DNA of 64,000 nt from VBDM01 sp964430565 (GTDB taxonomy: Bacteria > Pseudomonadota > Gammaproteobacteria > Burkholderiales > SG8-39): NCBI GenBank assembly GCA_964430565.1, contig CAYSFD010000018.1, positions 184,216 to 248,215 of the forward strand. The letters run 5' to 3'. Positions within the stretch are counted from its first letter, which is position 1. Each line of letters opens with the position of its first letter. Of this stretch, positions 1-11,403 are shown piece after piece. Position numbers and translations under genes: made by a program. Below the pieces are notes generated by a model that saw only the letters and a list, made by a program, of their open reading frames with translations, searched no databases and was not told the DNA's origin.

Positions 1-2202
1 GACGATCGGGCGCCGGCCGGTATAAGGTGTCGCACCACCGGCACCGCCTATGCCAGCACCGGCGCTGGCTACCACCTGTGCATCCGGAGTGACGACAATG
101 AGGCCGCCGATCTTGTTCTCCGTCCCTCCCACAATCGCAGAGGTGGTAACACCAAATCGAGGAGTGCCCGAGGGGAGATTGTTACTCGCAATGGGCTCGC
201 TCACCCCGATCTGCGTCAGCGGCGGGGTGCCGTTCGCATTGGTGGTGCTGCTCAGACTGTAGCTATACCCCAATCCGCCGGAAAGCATGACGGCGCTGTC
301 GGGAACCTTCACCCCGGTAAGCGTGGCGATGTAATAGCCGGCGTCCGCGCCGCTGCCGGCAATCAAGTTGCCGGCACTCGTTCCGGTGGTGGCCGTACCG
401 TTCCAAAGTCTCTTGAGGTACCCGCTCGCGGAGACGTTGAAATCAGCCGGGGTAGCGATGCCGTCCTGAGGCACGGCCCAGACAAAGTACACACTGGGCG
501 CGCCGAAGAAACCGTTCCAGATCTCTCCGGTCGGTGGCGTGTTGAACGGCGTGAAGACTGCGGTCGTGGCCGGCGGTAGAGTTTGCAGCATCCTGAACAC
601 GATCACCGGGTTCATGTTCGCATCGCGGTAGACGCGCTTGATGTCGTAGTCGACCTTGATCGCGCCTAGCGGCAGATTGTCTCGGTTCGACGCAATCCAC
701 GCCGCGTTGGTATTGGCGCTACCGCCACTGGCGATTGGTACCTGCAGTGAATTGCTCGCGTTCGGCGGGGTCACCGGAATGTGGTACACGGACTTGATGG
801 ACGCCGGATCGTGGCACAAGGCGCACTTGCTATCATCGTTTTGGATGCCGCCGACGTGGCCGGTCAACTTGCCGTTGTTGGTCTTCCCTTGGGCCGTGGC
901 AAAGTTGATGCCATCGTGGCAGGCGCCGCACGCGAGGCGGCTGGGAACGTTCTGGAAGTTGCTGGCCTGGGGCGCGACCTTGGGCGCAGTGCTGTCGTGG
1001 CACTTGGTGCAATTCCTGAGGTCCTGAGGGAACTTGGTTTCGTTGAGCAGCACATTGGCGAAATTGTAGTTCTGCTTGATCAACTCCTCGCCCTTGTGGA
1101 CCCGGTGGATCAGGACTGGGAAGTCGCCGACGGTCACGCCGTCCGCGATGTAGGTGTTAGGCGAATAGCTGACCGCACCAGTTGTGGGATTGACCGTCTT
1201 GGTCAGAGCCGGGAATGCAAAGTTGGCATCGGACACTTGGCTGTCCGTCGCATTGTTGCGCCCGTATTTGCGCTGGTCGGTGTGGCAGACCACGCAGTAT
1301 TTCGGGTCATAGCGGCCGCCGCCGTGAAAGCTGGCGCTCTCGGTGCCGGGAATGCCGCCGAGCTTGCCGTGACATTCATTGCAACTCAACCTGTCGACGA
1401 TCAGCCGTTGGGCGACTGCGTCCGTGGGCGCGACCGCTTGGCCGGTGGCGGGGATGAAGTCATAGACGACGTTGACCGGATTTTTCAGTGGGACGGCAGT
1501 GACGCCGGAGTTCGCGCCGGTGGGGGTGTTGGTGCCGGTGCCCGGGGCGTTGCCCGAAAACTGGATCGTGACGCGATGGAGCGCATTGGGATCAAAGGTC
1601 AGGTTGCCCAGATCCGCCTTGTTGTTGGGCGCAGCCGGGTTCATTGCATTAACATCGGCCGCGGTCTTGGTGATGTCACGATAGAAGGTGTACTGGTAAA
1701 TGCCCTGGCCGAGGTACTGCAGCGTGCCGGTACTGTCGGTGCTGGGTCTCTGGGGCGCTGGCGCCGTCGATAGCGTCTCAACACTGGTCACGATGTAGCT
1801 CACCCACTTGCTGGGAGAGCCGTTCGTCCCAGGCACCAGCTTGGCGATTGAGAACGCCAAGTTGGGATAGCTGGCGAACTTGGCAGTCCCGCTTTTCGTG
1901 GTGATCTTATCGAACCCGGCGTACGCGTTGCCGTTGGCATCCCCAAGCGAAAAGGCGATCACCGGCGCGCTATTGACGGCGGCGCCACCCACGGTGATCA
2001 CGGGCGTCATGACCGGAAATTGCGCCGCTCCGTTCAAGTAATCAACGGTGACAGGCGCTGCACCAGTCAGCGGGGGGGGAGTGGCTGCGGAGCCACCAGC
2101 CGGGGGCGGGCTTCCACCGCCGCCGCTATCATCACTTCCGCAGCCAGCAAGGCTACCGACGATCAGTACCGCAAAACCCAACCGAGCTAATGTAATCGTC
2201 AT
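1..2202 (-). CDS. OmcA/MtrC-family multiheme c-type cytochrome lipoprotein (3' part beyond window)
   Basis: The reading frame is open from an ATG at 2202 to the left edge (734 codons, no stop), so the C-terminal part is missing. The N-terminus is a lipoprotein signal with lipobox LAGC followed by a Gly/Ser/Pro-rich linker. Five CxxCH heme motifs (CNECH, CVVCH, CTKCH, CGACH, CALCH) lie at about residues 270-465, between two beta-rich segments. This matches domains I-III of decaheme OmcA/MtrC proteins; the second pentaheme block would lie outside the window. Such proteins sit on the outer face of the outer membrane and pass electrons to extracellular acceptors. A GGGAG ribosome site precedes the ATG. 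An FNR-type box lies 126 bases upstream. Family call is firm; the acceptor cannot be told from sequence. Confidence 0.85.
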   Translation of the reverse strand, partial: MTITLARLGFAVLIVGSLAGCGSDDSGGGGSPPPAGGSAATPPPLTGAAPVTVDYLNGAAQFPVMTPVITVGGAAVNSAPVIAFSLGDANGNAYAGFDKITTKSGTAKFASYPNLAFSIAKLVPGTNGSPSKWVSYIVTSVETLSTAPAPQRPSTDSTGTLQYLGQGIYQYTFYRDITKTAADVNAMNPAAPNNKADLGNLTFDPNALHRVTIQFSGNAPGTGTNTPTGANSGVTAVPLKNPVNVVYDFIPATGQAVAPTDAVAQRLIVDRLSCNECHGKLGGIPGTESASFHGGGRYDPKYCVVCHTDQRKYGRNNATDSQVSDANFAFPALTKTVNPTTGAVSYSPNTYIADGVTVGDFPVLIHRVHKGEELIKQNYNFANVLLNETKFPQDLRNCTKCHDSTAPKVAPQASNFQNVPSRLACGACHDGINFATAQGKTNNGKLTGHVGGIQNDDSKCALCHDPASIKSVYHIPVTPPNASNSLQVPIASGGSANTNAAWIASNRDNLPLGAIKVDYDIKRVYRDANMNPVIVFRMLQTLPPATTAVFTPFNTPPTGEIWNGFFGAPSVYFVWAVPQDGIATPADFNVSASGYLKRLWNGTATTGTSAGNLIAGSGADAGYYIATLTGVKVPDSAVMLSGGLGYSYSLSSTTNANGTPPLTQIGVSEPIASNNLPSGTPRFGVTTSAIVGGTENKIGGLIVVTPDAQVVASAGAGIGGAGGATPYTGRRPIV

Positions 2203-2327
2203 GTTTTCTCCCTACGTTCCAGAAATGTGATCGTCCTGACTTCAGGCCCCTCATCTTTGCGTGTACATCTCCCTGGTGGGGAAATATTTTACGCCATCCC
2301 AGTTTGGTCCAGCGAAATGCGGGCGTT

Positions 2328-2341
2328 TTGATCCAGGTCAA
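2328..2341. promoter_or_regulatory. FNR-type box (TTGATCCAGGTCAA)
   Basis: Palindrome TTGAT-N4-GTCAA, one base off the FNR consensus TTGAT-N4-ATCAA. It lies 126 bases before the multiheme cytochrome (minus strand). The -10-like hexamer at the right distance (CAAACT) is poor, so this is one of the weaker promoters of the set. Confidence 0.55.
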
Positions 2342-2356
2342 ACAAGCCCCGATCTG

Positions 2357-2494
2357 GTTGGCGCCGACGAGGTCGTATGCCTGCATGCGCCGGCGGATTT
2401 CCACGGCGTCGGCCAATTCTATATCTCGTTTTCACAGGTGAAAAACAAGGACGTGATCGCGCTGCTCAAAGCGACGGAACAAACGCACCGATAG
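2357..2494 (+). pseudogene. C-terminal fragment of a phosphoribosyltransferase
   Basis: A plus-strand frame ending with TAG at 2494 reads ADEVVCLHAP, then a segment with VGQFYISFSQV and ending DVIALLKATEQTHR. It aligns residue by residue with the last 40 or so residues of the intact phosphoribosyltransferase at 17030-17683 (ADQVVCLETP ... VGQFYDHFPQV ... EEVAALL). The PRPP-binding loop and everything before it are absent, and no start or ribosome site belongs to this piece. It is a stub left by deletion or by a recombination whose other end lay inside the gene. Confidence 0.75.
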
Positions 2495-2509
2495 TCTCGA
2501 AGGCAGGAC

Positions 2510-2523
2510 TTGACCCATATCAA
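2510..2523. promoter_or_regulatory. FNR-type box (TTGACCCATATCAA)
   Basis: Palindrome TTGAC-N4-ATCAA about 90 bases before the cstA-like start at 2612. A TATCGT hexamer at 2545-2550 is at about the distance expected for a -10 element of a class II FNR promoter reading right. It could drive the cstA stub, the ArsA-like gene and possibly the operon from 3880. Confidence 0.6.
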
Positions 2524-2611
2524 TACGCGACCCTTTGGGGAGGCTATCGTGGAGATTATTTGGACGCGATATGCAGACTATGGGCCATTCGATTAAGGAA
2601 GGAGCAAAGTC

Positions 2612-2749
2612 ATGAATACTCTCTGGATCGTCGTCTTCGGCGTGCTGACCAGCTATCTTGCCTACAATTTCTACGCAAGACGCATCGACCGGAACATTAT
2701 CCAGTCCGACGCCAAGCGGGCGACCCCGGCCCGGATGTATATGGACGGC
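2612..2749 (+). pseudogene. cstA: 5' fragment of a carbon starvation protein A (cstA) gene
   Basis: An ATG with a strong ribosome site (AAGGAAGGAGC) opens a frame starting MNTLWIVVFGVL, one hydrophobic segment, then ending RATPARMYMDGV. This is the conserved start of CstA peptide/pyruvate transporters (family length near 600-700 residues or more). After about 46 codons homology stops at once, and the DNA continues as the beginning of an ArsA-type ATPase in a different frame. The promoter, ribosome site and first membrane segment are intact but the transporter is lost. Confidence 0.75.
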
Positions 2750-2757
2750 GTGGCCGG

Positions 2758-3774
2758 TACCTGCGCGAGCACCCCACGCAGAAGTACTTGTTCTTCGGCG
2801 GCAAGGGCGGTGTGGGCAAGACCGTCTTCGCCGCTGCCGCCGCCATCGGGCTCGCCCGGCAGGGACGCCGGGTGCTGCTCGCCTCCACCAACCCCGTTCA
2901 CAGCCTGACGAACCTGCTCGGCCAGGACGTGCTCGGCAAGCACGTCGCCGTCGAGGGCGTGCCGAACCTCTGGGCGTACGAGATCGAGACCAAGGAGACC
3001 ATCGAGCGCAGCAAGATGCAGATCCGGGAGAAGATCCGCTGGTTCCTCAAGTTCGCCGACATCACCACCAAGGCCGACGACTTCGTCGAGTCCGCGACGA
3101 TGAATCCCGCGTTCGAGGAGTCGGCGATGTTCGAGAACATGATCGACCTCATGTTCAAGAACGAGTACGACGTCTACGTCTTCGACACCGCGCCCACCGC
3201 CAACGCGCGGCGCCTGCTCGGCATGTCGAAAGTATACGCGCTGTGGGTCAACAAGATGATGAAGAGCCGCGAGGAGGCGAAGACGCTGCGCGAGATGCTC
3301 TCCTTCACCAAGAAGAAGGAAGCCGACCCGCTGATGGAGTACCTCGTCTCCTTCCGCGACCGGATGGAGAACGCGCGCGTGCTCCTCACCGATCCCAAGC
3401 TTACGGCGTTCTACTTCGTGACCCTGCCCGAGGCGCTGCCCATCGCGGTGGTCACGCGCTTCATCCAGTGGTTCAAGGACTTCGGCATCCCCGTGGGCGG
3501 CGTCTTCGTCAACATGCTCATCGACCCGGCGTCGCTCGGTCCGGACTCCGCCGATTTCGTCAAGAACCGCGTGGCCATGCAGCAGGAGCACATGCAGACC
3601 ATCTGGCGGGAGTTCGACGGCGCCGTGCGCGCCATCGTGCCCCTCTTCGAGACCGAGGTGCGCGGCTTGCCGATGCTGCAGCGCCTGTGCGACGCCATCT
3701 TCGCGGACGGCGGCGCGAAGCCCGCGCCCGGTGACGGCACCGGCCGGGCGCGCGAAGTCGCAGCGCGAACGTGA
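2758..3774 (+). CDS. ArsA/GET3-family ATPase, start codon apparently lost
   Basis: Homology starts at about 2758 (YLREHPTQKY) and runs to the stop at 3774, about 338 residues. It has the deviant Walker A loop GGKGGVGKT, a conserved DTAPTAN motif (DTAPTG in most relatives) and the general plan of the anion-transporting ATPase family (arsenite pump ATPases and tail-anchored protein targeting factors). No arsenical transporter or regulator is nearby, so arsenic resistance should not be assumed. The 5' end abuts the truncated cstA frame, and no ATG, GTG or TTG in the right frame with a convincing ribosome site lies close by. The nearest in-frame TTG (2560) would add about 66 unrelated residues. 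Expression may depend on re-initiation or frameshifting from the cstA start, or may be lost. Confidence 0.7.
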   Translation, partial: YLREHPTQKYLFFGGKGGVGKTVFAAAAAIGLARQGRRVLLASTNPVHSLTNLLGQDVLGKHVAVEGVPNLWAYEIETKETIERSKMQIREKIRWFLKFADITTKADDFVESATMNPAFEESAMFENMIDLMFKNEYDVYVFDTAPTANARRLLGMSKVYALWVNKMMKSREEAKTLREMLSFTKKKEADPLMEYLVSFRDRMENARVLLTDPKLTAFYFVTLPEALPIAVVTRFIQWFKDFGIPVGGVFVNMLIDPASLGPDSADFVKNRVAMQQEHMQTIWREFDGAVRAIVPLFETEVRGLPMLQRLCDAIFADGGAKPAPGDGTGRAREVAART

Positions 3775-3879
3775 TCGCTGGCGGAGCGGCGACGAGCCCG
3801 CACGCTTGGCCCCACAACATCAAAGCCGACACGGCAGCGGCGCCTGGTATCAAGCGAAACCGAACCGGGAGAGAATCCC

Positions 3880-5636
<1,757 letters not shown>

Positions 5637-5640
<4 letters not shown>

Positions 5641-6653
5641 GCGTCGCGCCACCGCCTTCCGGGCCGGTGCCCTACGCGAAGGAGTTCGCACTCGCATTGT
5701 TGCACGACATGTTGCGCATCCGGCGTCTGGAAGAAAAATGTGCCGAACTCTACGGCGAAGGCAAGATCCGCGGCTTCCTGCATCTGTACATCGGCGAGGA
5801 GGCGGTCGCCGTGGGCGCGCTCCATACGCTCAAGCCCGAGGACAATATCGTCGCGACCTACCGCGAGCATGGCCACGCCCTCGTGCGCGGCGTTCCGATG
5901 GAAGCGATCATGGCCGAGATGTACGGCAAACGCGAAGGCTGCTCGCGCGGCCGCGGCGGCTCGATGCATCTGTTCGACGCGTCGAAGCGCCTCTTCGGCG
6001 GCAACGCCATCGTCGGCGGCGGCCTCCCGCTGGCCGTGGGCCTCGCGCTCGCCGACAAAATGCAGGGCGTGCAGCGCGTCACGGCATGCTTTTTCGGCGA
6101 AGGCGCCATGGCCGAGGGCGCATTCCACGAATCCATGAACCTCGCCGCGCTGTGGCGCCTGCCGGTGATGTTCTGCTGCGAGAACAACCTGTACGCGATG
6201 GGCACGGCGATCGAGCGCTCCGAATCGCAGATCGATCTCTGCGCCAAAGCCGCGTCCTACGGCGTGCCGACCCTCCGGGCCGACGGCCAGGACATCGTCT
6301 CCGTGCACGAAACGACCCAGCGCGCGCAACGCGAAGTGCGCAAGGGTGGAGGCCCGTTCTTCGTGGAATACCAGACATACCGCTTCCGTGCCCACTCCAT
6401 GTTCGACGCCGAGCTCTACCGCGACAAGCGCGAGATCGAGGAGTGGAAGACCCGCGGACCGCTGCATACTTTCTCGGCCAGGCTCAAGGCCGAGGGCAAG
6501 CTGACCGAGGAGGAATTCCTCGCAAGCGATCGCGAAGCGCTCGCCGAAGTAGATCGCGCGGTGGCGTTCGCCGAGGCCGGGACCTGGGAGCCGGTCGAAG
6601 ACCTGACGCGCGATCTGTATACGTCTACAGAGAAGGAAATGGAGAGGACCTGA
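5637..6653 (+). CDS. pdhA: 2-oxoacid dehydrogenase E1 component, alpha subunit
   Basis: 338 residues, GTG start overlapping the upstream stop. It shows the thiamine diphosphate-binding motif beginning GEGAMAEG and ending ENN (about residues 155-185) and the E1alpha plan of pyruvate, branched-chain and acetoin dehydrogenases. With E1beta it decarboxylates a 2-oxoacid (or cleaves acetoin) and passes the acyl group to E2 lipoate. The following E1beta and E2 genes complete the core. Sequence alone does not separate pyruvate from acetoin use; an adjacent acyl-CoA synthetase is common to acetoin clusters. Confidence 0.85.
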
Positions 6654-6654
6654 C

Positions 6655-7629
6655 ATGGGCCGCTTGAGCTACCGCGAAGGCATGCGCCAGGCCCTGCGCG
6701 AGGCGCTCGCCGGCGATCCCCGGGTCTTTCTCATGGGCGAGGACGTCGGCCGCTACGGCGGGACCTACGCGGTGACCAAAGGATTGCTGGACGAGTTCGG
6801 ACCTGAGCGCGTGCGCGACACCCCGCTTTCGGAACTCGCGTTCACGGGCGCCGGGATCGGCGCGGCGCTCGGCGGCATGCGCCCGATCGTGGAAGTGATG
6901 ACCGTGAATTTCAGCCTGCTCGCGCTCGACCAGATCGTGAACACCGCGGCGCTCTACCGTCACATGTCGGGCGGGCAGTTCTCGGTGCCGCTCGTCATCC
7001 GCATGGCGACGGGTGCCGGCCGCCAGGTCGCCGCCCAGCATTCGCACAGCTTCGAGAACTGGTACGCCTCCATTCCCGGCATCAAGGTGCTCGCCCCCGG
7101 CACCGTGGAAGACGCACGCGACATGCTCGCGCCGGCGCTTGCCGATCCCGATCCCGTCGTCATCTTCGAGCACGCGCAGCTCTACAACGTGGAGGCGGAC
7201 GTCTCCGAGACCCGGAGCACGGACATCCGTTCGGCCGCGGTGCGGCGCGAGGGAAAAATGGTGAGCCTCATCACCTATGGCGGCTCGCTTCCCAAAACGC
7301 TCCAGGCCGCAAGCGAGCTCGCCGAAGATGGCATAGACGCCGAGGTCGTGGACCTGCGCGTGCTGCGCCCGCTCGACAGCGCGACCATTCTCGCTTCGGT
7401 GCGCAAATGCCGGCGCGCCGTCGTCGTTGACGAAACCTGGCGCGCGGGCAGCCTCGCAGCGGAGATCATCGCCCGCATCGCCGAAGAAGCGTTCTACGAC
7501 CTCGACGCGCCGCCCGCGCGCGTGTGCAGCGAGGAGGTTCCCATCCCTTACGCCAAGCACCTGGAGGAGGCGGCTCTGCCGCAGCCGGCGAAGATCGTAG
7601 CCGCGGCCAAGGCGACGCTCGGCCGGTGA
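6655..7629 (+). CDS. pdhB: 2-oxoacid dehydrogenase E1 component, beta subunit
   Basis: 324 residues, ATG one base after the E1alpha stop, with GGAGAGGA in front. The N-terminal pyrimidine-binding domain (GEDVGRYGG, ending in the TPLSE motif) is followed by the transketolase C-terminal domain (VVDLRVLRPLD, then VVVDETWR). It pairs with E1alpha to form the alpha2beta2 thiamine enzyme. Length and motifs are normal for the family. Confidence 0.87.
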   Translation: MGRLSYREGMRQALREALAGDPRVFLMGEDVGRYGGTYAVTKGLLDEFGPERVRDTPLSELAFTGAGIGAALGGMRPIVEVMTVNFSLLALDQIVNTAALYRHMSGGQFSVPLVIRMATGAGRQVAAQHSHSFENWYASIPGIKVLAPGTVEDARDMLAPALADPDPVVIFEHAQLYNVEADVSETRSTDIRSAAVRREGKMVSLITYGGSLPKTLQAASELAEDGIDAEVVDLRVLRPLDSATILASVRKCRRAVVVDETWRAGSLAAEIIARIAEEAFYDLDAPPARVCSEEVPIPYAKHLEEAALPQPAKIVAAAKATLGR

Positions 7630-7636
7630 GGACGAC

Positions 7637-8814
<1,178 letters not shown>

Positions 8815-8818
<4 letters not shown>

Positions 8819-9069
8819 ACGAAACTGAAATCAAGACCCGCGTCATCACAATCATCAAGTCCATCGCGCCGGAGATCGAGGAAGGCGAACTTCGGTCCGA
8901 CCGGCCCTTGCGCGATCAAATCGACCTCGACTCCATGGACTGGCTCAATGTCCTCGTCGCCGTGAACGAGAAGCTGCACGTGGACATTCCGGAAGCGGAC
9001 TACGGCAAGCTCGTCACCCTGGACAACCTCGTCGCCTACCTTCGCGCGAAGCTTGCTTCCCGAGTCTGA
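8815..9069 (+). CDS. Acyl carrier protein-like protein
   Basis: 84 residues, GTG start with GGAGG in front, overlapping the E2 stop by four bases. The DLDSMDW motif around residue 40 carries the serine that would receive 4'-phosphopantetheine, and the four-helix pattern is typical. It is not the housekeeping AcpP, which normally sits with fabF or fabD. Its position between E2 and an acyl-activating ligase suggests an acyl carrier serving the ligase or accepting an acyl group in this operon. The C-terminal sequence YGKLVTLDNLVAYLRAKL has a near copy as a gene fragment at 15347-15415. Confidence 0.8.
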
Positions 9070-9125
9070 CCGACCATGCCCTGGACCTCGGCCTACTTGC
9101 TCAAGTTGCCGCAGGTTCGACTCGC

Positions 9126-10814
9126 ATGAAGAAGATCTGGCTCGATTCCTATCCCAGGGGTGTGCCCTCCGAGATCGACGAGCGCGCCTACTCCTCCCTG
9201 AACGAGCTGTTCGAGCGCAGCTGCGCGCGCTTTCGCGGCGGGACTGCTTTCTCCAACATGGGCGCCTCCATCACGTACGGAGAGCTCGATCGCCTCTCGC
9301 GCGATTTCGCCGCCTACCTGCAGAAGACCCTTGGCCTGCGGCGAGCGGATCGCGTGGCGATCATGCTACCCAATCTGCTGCAGTATCCGGTCACCCTGTT
9401 CGGGGCGCTGCGCGCCGGTTTGACGGTGGTCAACGTCAACCCGCTCTATACCGCGAGCGAGCTCGAGCACCAGCTCGCCGATTCCGGCGCGACGGCGATC
9501 GTCGTGCTGGAGAACTTCGCGCGCATTGTGGAGCAGGCTCTTGCGAAGACCCGCGTGCGCCACGTCGTCACGACCCAGGTCGGGGATCTCTTCTCGCCGG
9601 TCAGGCGCGCGCTGGTGAACTTCGCCGTGAAGCATGTAAAGCGCATGGTGCCGGCATGGCGCATTCCCGGTGCGATCGCCTTTCGCGAAGCGCTGGCGCG
9701 CGGCGCGGCGCACCGGCTCGACGGCGCCGACATATCTTCCGAGGACATCGCGTTCCTGCAATACACCGGCGGCACCACCGGCGTCGCGAAAGGCGCCATC
9801 CTCACGCACGGCAACATAGTCGCGAACGTCGAGCAAGTCGCGGCCTGGGCCAGGGGGACACTCGAGGAAGGCGCGGAAACCGTGATCACCGCGCTGCCGC
9901 TCTATCACGTCTTTGCTCTCACGGCGAACCTGCTCGTTTTCGTCAAGCTTTGCGGACACAATGTGCTCATCACCAACCCCCGCGACATCGCCGGCTTCGT
10001 CGCCGAATTGCGAAAGACGCGGTTCACCGCCATCACCGGCGTAAACACGCTGTTCAACGCGCTGTTGAACGCGACCGGTTTCGAAGAAGTTGCCGCGGCT
10101 AGCCGCGGCACGCTCAAGCTGGCGGTCGCGGGCGGCATGGCCGTGCAGCGCTCGGTCGCCGAACGCTGGCAGAGGGCGACCGGAGTGCCGCTCGTCGAGG
10201 GCTACGGGCTCACCGAGGCGTCGCCGAACGTGTGCGCGAACCGCTTCGATTCCAGGGAATTCAGCGGCAAGCTCGGCCTGCCCCTCCCCTCGACCGAGGT
10301 GGCCATTCTCGACGAGCGCGGAAAGGAATCGCCTCTCGGTGAAATCGGCGAGATCGGCGTGCGCGGTCCGCAGGTGATGCGCGGCTATTGGAACGCGCCG
10401 CAGCAAAGCGCCGAAGCGTTCACGCCGGACGGCTGGCTCAGGACCGGCGACATGGGCCGCATGGACGAGCGCGGCTACGTCGAATTCCGCGAGCGCAAGA
10501 AGGACGTGATCGTGGTTTCGGGCTTCAAGGCCTATCCCGCCGAGATCGAGGACGTCGCGATGCTCCACCCCGGCGTGATGGACGCCGGCGCGGTCGGCAT
10601 TCCCGACGAGCGCAGCGGCGAAGCGGTCGCGCTCTTCATAGTGCGCAAGGACCCCGCGCTCACCGCCGAGGCGCTGCTCGCGCATTGCGCGAAACACCTT
10701 ACGGGATACAAGCTGCCCAGACGCATCGAGTTCCGCGAGCAGCTTCCGAAATCTCCGATCGGCAAGATCCTGCGCCGGCAACTGAAGGAAGAAGCGGCGC
10801 GTCCCCATGGCTGA
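9126..10814 (+). CDS. Long-chain acyl-CoA synthetase / acyl-activating ligase
   Basis: 562 residues from ATG 9126. Adenylate-forming enzyme with P-loop YTGGTTGVAKGA, the motif VEGYGLTEASP, the hinge region RKKDVIVVSGFKAYP and the C-terminal lysine motif PKSPIGKILRR. The closest family is FadD-like fatty acid ligases. Because a carrier protein lies just upstream, acyl-ACP ligase activity is possible. The last codons overlap the following GNAT gene, so the two are probably co-translated. Confidence 0.82.
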   Translation: MKKIWLDSYPRGVPSEIDERAYSSLNELFERSCARFRGGTAFSNMGASITYGELDRLSRDFAAYLQKTLGLRRADRVAIMLPNLLQYPVTLFGALRAGLTVVNVNPLYTASELEHQLADSGATAIVVLENFARIVEQALAKTRVRHVVTTQVGDLFSPVRRALVNFAVKHVKRMVPAWRIPGAIAFREALARGAAHRLDGADISSEDIAFLQYTGGTTGVAKGAILTHGNIVANVEQVAAWARGTLEEGAETVITALPLYHVFALTANLLVFVKLCGHNVLITNPRDIAGFVAELRKTRFTAITGVNTLFNALLNATGFEEVAAASRGTLKLAVAGGMAVQRSVAERWQRATGVPLVEGYGLTEASPNVCANRFDSREFSGKLGLPLPSTEVAILDERGKESPLGEIGEIGVRGPQVMRGYWNAPQQSAEAFTPDGWLRTGDMGRMDERGYVEFRERKKDVIVVSGFKAYPAEIEDVAMLHPGVMDAGAVGIPDERSGEAVALFIVRKDPALTAEALLAHCAKHLTGYKLPRRIEFREQLPKSPIGKILRRQLKEEAARPHG

Positions 10815-11334
10815 GTACCCCGCGCATCTCGTGCGCGAGCACCGGCTGTTCGACGGACGCTCAGTGACGCTGCGCCCCATTCGAACGGAAGATGCACCCC
10901 TGGTGCGCGAGTTCCTGAATGAGCTGTCCGGGGAGAGCAGGTACATGCGTTTTCAGAAATGGGTGCACGCGCCTTCGGACAAGCTCATCCACTTCTTGAC
11001 CGACGTCGATTACGACCGCCATATGGCGCTGGTGTGCGCGGCGCGGCATGGCGATCACGAAGAGATCGTGGGCGAGGCGCGCTACGTGATGAACGCCGAC
11101 GGGAAGACCTGCGAGCTCGGCATCGTCATCGCCGACGCCTGGCACAGGAGCGGCATCGCGGGGCTGCTGATGGATGGGTTAATCCAAGCGGCGCGCGCGC
11201 GCAAATTCGCGACCATGGAAGGCTTGGTGCTCGCCGGCAATGCCGAAATGCTGCGCTTCGTTGGGGCGCTCGGATTCGAAGCGCACGCCGTTCCCGAAGA
11301 CAAGAGGACCATGCGGATCGTCAAGAAGCTCTGA
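10807..11334 (+). CDS. GNAT-family N-acetyltransferase, Pat-like
   Basis: 175 residues, starting inside the end of the ligase gene. It has a GNAT fold with LRPIRTEDAPLVREF at the start, an ELGIVIADAWHRSGIAG acetyl-CoA-binding region and a final LGF segment. It resembles the C-terminal GNAT domain of the fusion protein encoded on the other strand at 11404-14133 (shared LRPIR.ED, SRY.RF, IDYDR/VDYDR patterns). Relatives acetylate the C-terminal lysine of AMP-forming CoA synthetases and switch them off. Two such synthetases lie in this operon, so autoregulation by acetylation is a reasonable inference, not shown. Confidence 0.75.
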   Translation: MAEYPAHLVREHRLFDGRSVTLRPIRTEDAPLVREFLNELSGESRYMRFQKWVHAPSDKLIHFLTDVDYDRHMALVCAARHGDHEEIVGEARYVMNADGKTCELGIVIADAWHRSGIAGLLMDGLIQAARARKFATMEGLVLAGNAEMLRFVGALGFEAHAVPEDKRTMRIVKKL

Positions 11335-11403
11335 GGGCCGGACCTCTCTTTTGAGCGGGCGTCGCTTCAGAGTGTCACTTTCCATAGCTGCAGCTCCTTC
11401 CGA

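Noticed and set aside
2758..3774. Arsenic resistance locus
   Set aside because: ArsA-family ATPases have several roles, and no arsB, arsD, arsC or arsR is nearby.
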